Origin: Streptococcus oralis
GTDB lineage: Bacteria; Bacillota; Bacilli; Lactobacillales; Streptococcaceae
Assembly: GCF_003943415.1 (NCBI RefSeq)
Contig: NZ_RJPK01000004.1
Coordinates: 124,001 to 188,000 of the forward strand
Reading direction: 5' to 3'
DNA: 64,000 nt
The notes below the pieces were generated by a model, which did no database searches, had not been told where the DNA came from, and saw nothing but the letters and a program-made list of their open reading frames with translations. Below, piece after piece: positions 60,699 to 64,000 of this stretch. The number at the start of each line of letters is the position of its first letter. The stretch's first letter is position 1. A program made the position numbers and the translations under genes.

Positions 60699-61629
60699 TT
60701 TCAAACTCCTGTTTTACAGCCTTGCATCCTTGAACACTGCCGCGGCGTCTCATTTCAGTTTCAATAGCATTTAGCACTTCCCATTTATTGAGGCTCCACA
60801 TGGGACCAATCAACATATCTCTAGGCGCATCTCCTGTGATTCGATGTATGACGATGTGCTTGGGAATGATTTCCAATTGGTCACAAATGACCTTGACATA
60901 TTCGTCTTGACTCATCAGTTGCAAGCGTCCTTCGTGATAATCTCGTTGCATACGTGTATTAGTCATAAGGTGGAGCAAGTGCAGTTTAATTCCTTGAATA
61001 TCATTATCCGTGACACAGCGGCGGACATTTTCGACCATCATCTCATGAGTTTCCCCAGGTAGTCCGTTGATTAGATGGGAAACAATCTCAATCTTGGGAT
61101 ACTTTCTCAAACGTTTGACCGTTTCCACATACAATTCATAAGAATGGGCACGATTAATCAGGTCAGATGTTGTTTCATAAGTAGTCTGTAAGCCCAATTC
61201 TACCGTCACATGCATGCGCTCCGATAACTCAGCCAAATATTCGATGGTTTCGTCTGGTAAACAGTCCGGACGCGTTCCGATATTGATTCCCACCACACCC
61301 GGTTCGTTGATGGCTTGTTCATAACGTTCCCGAATCACTTCCACCTTTTCATGGGTATTGGTAAAGTTTTGAAAATAAACCAGATACTTTTTAACATCTG
61401 GCCACTTGCGGTGCATAAAGTCGATTTCCTTATAAAATTGCTCACGGATAGGTGCATCTGGTGCCACAATGGCATCTCCAGAGCCCGAAACCGTACAAAA
61501 GGTACAGCCCCCATGTGCCACAGTTCCATCGCGATTTGGACAGTCAAACCCCGCATCAATCGGAACTTTGAAAGTTTTTTCTCCAAAAAGTTTTCGATAA
61601 TAATCATTCAAGGTATTATAAGATTTCAT
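60682..61629 (-). CDS. ytqA: TIGR01212 radical SAM protein (YtqA/MnmL)
   Basis: 315 residues. Radical SAM cluster in an unusual spacing (Cys30, Cys42, Cys45: FDCPNRDG...GGCTFC), with GINIGTRPDCLPDE and HLINGLPGETHEMM following. Partner of YtqB in tRNA wobble-uridine hypermodification by recent family assignment. The frame is open a further 56 codons upstream but the true start is at 61629: a TATAAT ends 7 bases before it, and there is no Shine-Dalgarno site, so the mRNA is probably leaderless. Confidence 0.88.
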   Translation of the reverse strand: MKSYNTLNDYYRKLFGEKTFKVPIDAGFDCPNRDGTVAHGGCTFCTVSGSGDAIVAPDAPIREQFYKEIDFMHRKWPDVKKYLVYFQNFTNTHEKVEVIRERYEQAINEPGVVGINIGTRPDCLPDETIEYLAELSERMHVTVELGLQTTYETTSDLINRAHSYELYVETVKRLRKYPKIEIVSHLINGLPGETHEMMVENVRRCVTDNDIQGIKLHLLHLMTNTRMQRDYHEGRLQLMSQDEYVKVICDQLEIIPKHIVIHRITGDAPRDMLIGPMWSLNKWEVLNAIETEMRRRGSVQGCKAVKQEFENEKTT

Positions 61630-61636
61630 AACTTTC

Positions 61637-61645
61637 ATTATAACA
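61637..61645 (-). promoter_or_regulatory. Extended -10 promoter of ytqA
   Basis: TGtTATAAT on the minus strand, hexamer 61637-61642, 7 bases before the ytqA ATG. Confidence 0.78.
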
Positions 61646-61720
61646 AAAAACACCCACAATCTCAAAAGCCTGACTTTCCTACAAATTCCCTTGTTTCTCA
61701 TTTCCTTTAATGATTTTTTA

Positions 61721-61729
61721 TGATACAAT
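61721..61729 (+). promoter_or_regulatory. Extended -10 promoter of the DUF3397 gene
   Basis: TGaTACAAT, hexamer 61724-61729, ending 6 bases before the ATG at 61736. Divergent from the ytqA promoter. Confidence 0.7.
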
Positions 61730-61735
61730 ATGGGT

Positions 61736-62095
61736 ATGATTTTAATGAAAATAGCAGCTACTTTATTGTTGGTATTAACCCTCGTGGTCTCCATCATTGT
61801 AACAAAACTTTTTAAACTGAAAAAACTAGGACTGAATTTTGCGGATTTAGCTTTTCCACTTTTGGTATTCGAGTATTATCTTATCACTGCAAAAGCCTTT
61901 ACCCACAACTTTCTACCGCGACTTGGTGTTGCACTTTCTCTCCTAGCAATCCTCCTTGTAGTCTTTTTCCTTTTCAAAAAACGAAGTTTTTATTACCCTA
62001 AATTCATCAAATTCTTCTGGAGAGCAGGTTTTCTCCTAACCTTAGTCCTCTATATCGCTATGATTGTAGAATTAATGATGCTCACACCCCAATAA
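61736..62095 (+). CDS. DUF3397 family membrane protein
   Basis: 119 residues with four membrane segments (about 5-25, 36-52, 62-80, 92-112) and the KKLGLNFADLAFPLLVFEYYLI motif region of DUF3397, an uncharacterised Firmicutes family. Three in-frame ATGs are close together (61730, 61736, 61745); 61730 touches the -10 box, so 61736 or 61745 is used. No ribosome binding site is seen. Confidence 0.82.
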   Translation: MILMKIAATLLLVLTLVVSIIVTKLFKLKKLGLNFADLAFPLLVFEYYLITAKAFTHNFLPRLGVALSLLAILLVVFFLFKKRSFYYPKFIKFFWRAGFLLTLVLYIAMIVELMMLTPQ

Positions 62096-62131
62096 ATCCC
62101 TAGAACAACTGATTCTAGGGATTTTAATTTA
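62092..62131. terminator. Terminator of the DUF3397 gene
   Basis: AAATCCCTAGAA (62094-62105) pairs perfectly with TTCTAGGGATTT (62113-62124), then TTAATTT. It overlaps the stop codon. The remaining 80 bases before ytgP hold only a weak AGCTA/TAGCT pairing. Confidence 0.88.
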
Positions 62132-62205
62132 TAGAAATTTAAATGTCAGCTAACCCAGACACTTAACAAGGAGCTAGCTTTTCTTTTAGTTATAAATCTA
62201 TTTTG

Positions 62206-63828
62206 TTAAGATCGTTTAAATTTTGCTCGCAAGCGATCTGCTTGAGGTTTCCCAATAATCTTATCCAATAGGTGAGTGCCAAGACTCATTAAACCATAGA
62301 GTCCTCCCCCGAGACCTCCAATGAGGGCTACATAAAGGAAACTCCAGAAGCGTCCTGTTGGTTGGAAGAAAAATCCTAAAATCCACTGTAGGAAACCAAC
62401 TAAGATAAACATGACTATTGTCAAAATCGTAATTAAAATTGTCCGTTTTAAGATAATCTTACGACGTGCACCCGTCACCTGAAAAATATCTCGGTACATC
62501 AGAACATTTGGAATGATGAGACCGATGGTCGTTGAGATCAAGGGACCGTAGCTGTGGAAAATGGCAATAGCTGGTAACTGCAAGACTAACTTAGCAAGGG
62601 AACCATAGACAAAATAAAGCACTGCCTTGCGATTGCGGAACATGGCCTGAAGCATGGGTGACAAAACCATATACAAACCTAAGATAGTAGACTGCAAGAC
62701 CGCAAAGACAAATAAGCCCATGGCCAGACTATCTGGCTTACCGTAAAAAACTGTATAGAGAGGCTCCCCTACCATGACGACCCCAACTGTTGCTGGTAAA
62801 AGAAACATAAAGAGCATGGTTAGACTATCTTGGACAAGACGAGCAGCAGCTCTCAAATCACCCTTGACATAATTTTCCGTCAAAAGTGGTAAGCCGACAC
62901 TTCCAATCGAGACACCAACAGAAATCAAAATCATAGTGATTTTATTGGGATTGGCTGAGAAATAAGAAAACATGACAACCAAGTCTTCATTGCTATAGTT
63001 AGTAAACCAGGTCATGCTATTGATAAAGGTCATCTGGTCCAAAATTTGGAAGAGCTGGATGGCTGATCCTGTCAGGATAAAGGGAATGGCTTCCTTGATG
63101 GTATCGACTAAAAGTCGCTTACTATTGATCTTATCTCGTGTTTCAAATACCTTTTGGAGCAGTCCCTCCTTAGAAAGAAAATAAATCAAAACTGCAAAAC
63201 TTGCCACCATCCCCACAAAGGCTGCAAAGGTAGACTGAGTAACCGCTGATAAGTAATCCCCTGATCCGATTTTCATGATGATGAAAGTAGCCAGCAACAT
63301 CCAGATAACACGGATCACCTGCTCGGCGATTTGACTCATAGCATAGGGTTTCAGGTTGTTCATCCCTTGGAAGAAGCCTCGGATAACACTCATAGATGGG
63401 AAAATCAAAACTGCCCAAGCCAAGCTCTGCATGATGGGAATCAGGTCTTTCCCCACACCTGATAAGTCTGCTAACCAGGGAGAAAAGAGATACAAGACCA
63501 AGGCAAAGACTAGTCCCAAGCCCGTCATAAAGCCTAGAAAACTCCGAATCAAGGCAAAGCTATGCTCTTCTTCTCGCATAGTATTGTACTTAGCCACTTG
63601 TTTAGCAACCGCAACCGGGATACCCGCTGTCGAAATCAGCAAGAACCAAGCATAAATATTGTAGCCCATGGTAAAGAGACCATTTGCCTTGGCGGCATAA
63701 GTCCCCATCCAGATATACCAGGGAATAATATAGATAGCCCCAAGGAGGCGACTAATAAAGTTACTAGCTGTTAGCCAAGCAGTCCCTCGCAACATCTGGG
63801 CTTGCTGGTGATTGTTTTCGTTAGACAT
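62206..63828 (-). CDS. ytgP: Lipid II flippase, MurJ/YtgP type
   Basis: 540 residues, 14 predicted membrane segments, of the MATE-like PST/MVF superfamily (TAWLTASNFISRLLGAIYIIPW near the N-terminus). YtgP of streptococci has been shown to substitute for MurJ in E. coli, so it moves lipid II outward for peptidoglycan assembly. GAGGAA precedes the ATG at 63828. Divergent from murE, which acts earlier in the same pathway. Confidence 0.9.
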   Translation of the reverse strand: MSNENNHQQAQMLRGTAWLTASNFISRLLGAIYIIPWYIWMGTYAAKANGLFTMGYNIYAWFLLISTAGIPVAVAKQVAKYNTMREEEHSFALIRSFLGFMTGLGLVFALVLYLFSPWLADLSGVGKDLIPIMQSLAWAVLIFPSMSVIRGFFQGMNNLKPYAMSQIAEQVIRVIWMLLATFIIMKIGSGDYLSAVTQSTFAAFVGMVASFAVLIYFLSKEGLLQKVFETRDKINSKRLLVDTIKEAIPFILTGSAIQLFQILDQMTFINSMTWFTNYSNEDLVVMFSYFSANPNKITMILISVGVSIGSVGLPLLTENYVKGDLRAAARLVQDSLTMLFMFLLPATVGVVMVGEPLYTVFYGKPDSLAMGLFVFAVLQSTILGLYMVLSPMLQAMFRNRKAVLYFVYGSLAKLVLQLPAIAIFHSYGPLISTTIGLIIPNVLMYRDIFQVTGARRKIILKRTILITILTIVMFILVGFLQWILGFFFQPTGRFWSFLYVALIGGLGGGLYGLMSLGTHLLDKIIGKPQADRLRAKFKRS

Positions 63829-63875
63829 AGCTTCCTCATTCAATTTTGATAACTAGGAAAAGTTCCTTATCTTCC

Positions 63876-63904
63876 ATTATAAACTTTTCCTTGTTACTTG
63901 TAAA
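63876..63904 (-). promoter_or_regulatory. Promoter of ytgP
   Basis: TTTACA (63899-63904), 17-base spacer, TATAAT (63876-63881) on the minus strand. Its -35 overlaps the murE -35. Confidence 0.8.
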
Positions 63905-63926
63905 ATTCAGACTTGAAGTTTATAAT
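63898..63926 (+). promoter_or_regulatory. Promoter of murE
   Basis: TTGTAA (63898-63903), 17-base spacer, TATAAT (63921-63926). The -10 ends 7 bases before the ATG and no Shine-Dalgarno sequence is present. Confidence 0.8.
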
Positions 63927-63933
63927 AGAAAGT

Positions 63934-64000
63934 ATGATAAAGATTGAAACCGCATTAGATATTTTAAAGAAAGATGGCCTTTTTCGCGAGATTATCGACC
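63934..64000 (+). CDS. murE: UDP-MurNAc-tripeptide synthetase MurE, N-terminus only
   Basis: The first 22 codons (MIKIETALDILKKDGLFREI ID) are in the window. They match the N-terminus of streptococcal MurE, which adds L-lysine to UDP-MurNAc-dipeptide. The adjacency to the YtgP/MurJ flippase supports this. No catalytic motif is within the window. Confidence 0.75.
   Translation, partial: MIKIETALDILKKDGLFREIID

Noticed and set aside
60682..61797. Longer ytqA ORF with 56 extra N-terminal codons
   Set aside because: The extension crosses the -10 box and the divergent promoter region, and lacks similarity to the family N-terminus.

Overview
The window reads as chromosome of a mitis-group Streptococcus (S. 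pneumoniae / S. mitis / S. pseudopneumoniae). The support is a complete BOX A-B-C repeat, choline-binding repeats and LicD enzymes (phosphocholine-decorated teichoic acid), extended -10 promoters (TGnTATAAT), and gene blocks in pneumococcal order: msrAB-thrB-hom, the shikimate operon, alaS-T-box, murB-potABCD, pstSCAB-phoU, hprK-lgt, nagB/queA. A large Pce-like choline-binding esterase next to the LicD cluster, which I do not associate with that position in typical pneumococcus, favours S. mitis or a close relative. This is inference; no database was searched.

Layout: 1-3.5 kb, end of an ABC exporter gene, cytoplasmic-type MsrAB, BOX repeat, thrB and hom. 3.6-13.5 kb, mecA, then a surface-polymer region: a flippase on the + strand facing a secreted phosphocholine-esterase-like protein, a LicD protein, a polymerase-LicD fusion, a family 2 glycosyltransferase and another LicD protein. 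13.6-24 kb, LCP ligase and aromatic amino acid genes (aroDEBC-tyrA and aroA-aroK-pheA), led by an RlmI-like methyltransferase. 24-30.3 kb, cytoplasmic alpha-amylase under a LacI-type operator; T-box-controlled LOR-family gene plus alaS; a decayed PASTA-like fragment; an AT-rich GIY-YIG nuclease gene. 30.4-39.2 kb, spermidine/putrescine transporter potABCD behind murB, with a highly structured 126-base spacer between them; YhfC-type protease, acetolactate decarboxylase, MocR regulator, orphan amino-acid binding lipoprotein. 39.3-44.2 kb, phosphate transporter and PhoU. 44.4-53.6 kb, several compact operons (spx to rsmF; hemW to TIGR01906; hprK to ytxH) and rpsU. 53.7-54.8 kb, an AT-rich FRG-domain gene with a C-terminal HEPN-like motif, the best candidate for a little-described defence or toxin function. 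55-64 kb, nagB and queA diverging, YihY-like protein, Na+/H+ antiporter, ytqB-ytqA, DUF3397 protein, the YtgP/MurJ flippase, and the first 22 codons of murE.

Most genes are on the minus strand. The most distinctive signals are: the teichoic-acid/phosphocholine locus with three LicD domains, a polymerase-LicD fusion and a 20-repeat choline-binding esterase; the folded murB-potA element, with potA starting at TTG beside an out-of-frame ATG; the FRG-HEPN island; and five genes whose -10 box lies 6 or 7 bases before the ATG with no Shine-Dalgarno sequence, predicting leaderless mRNAs.
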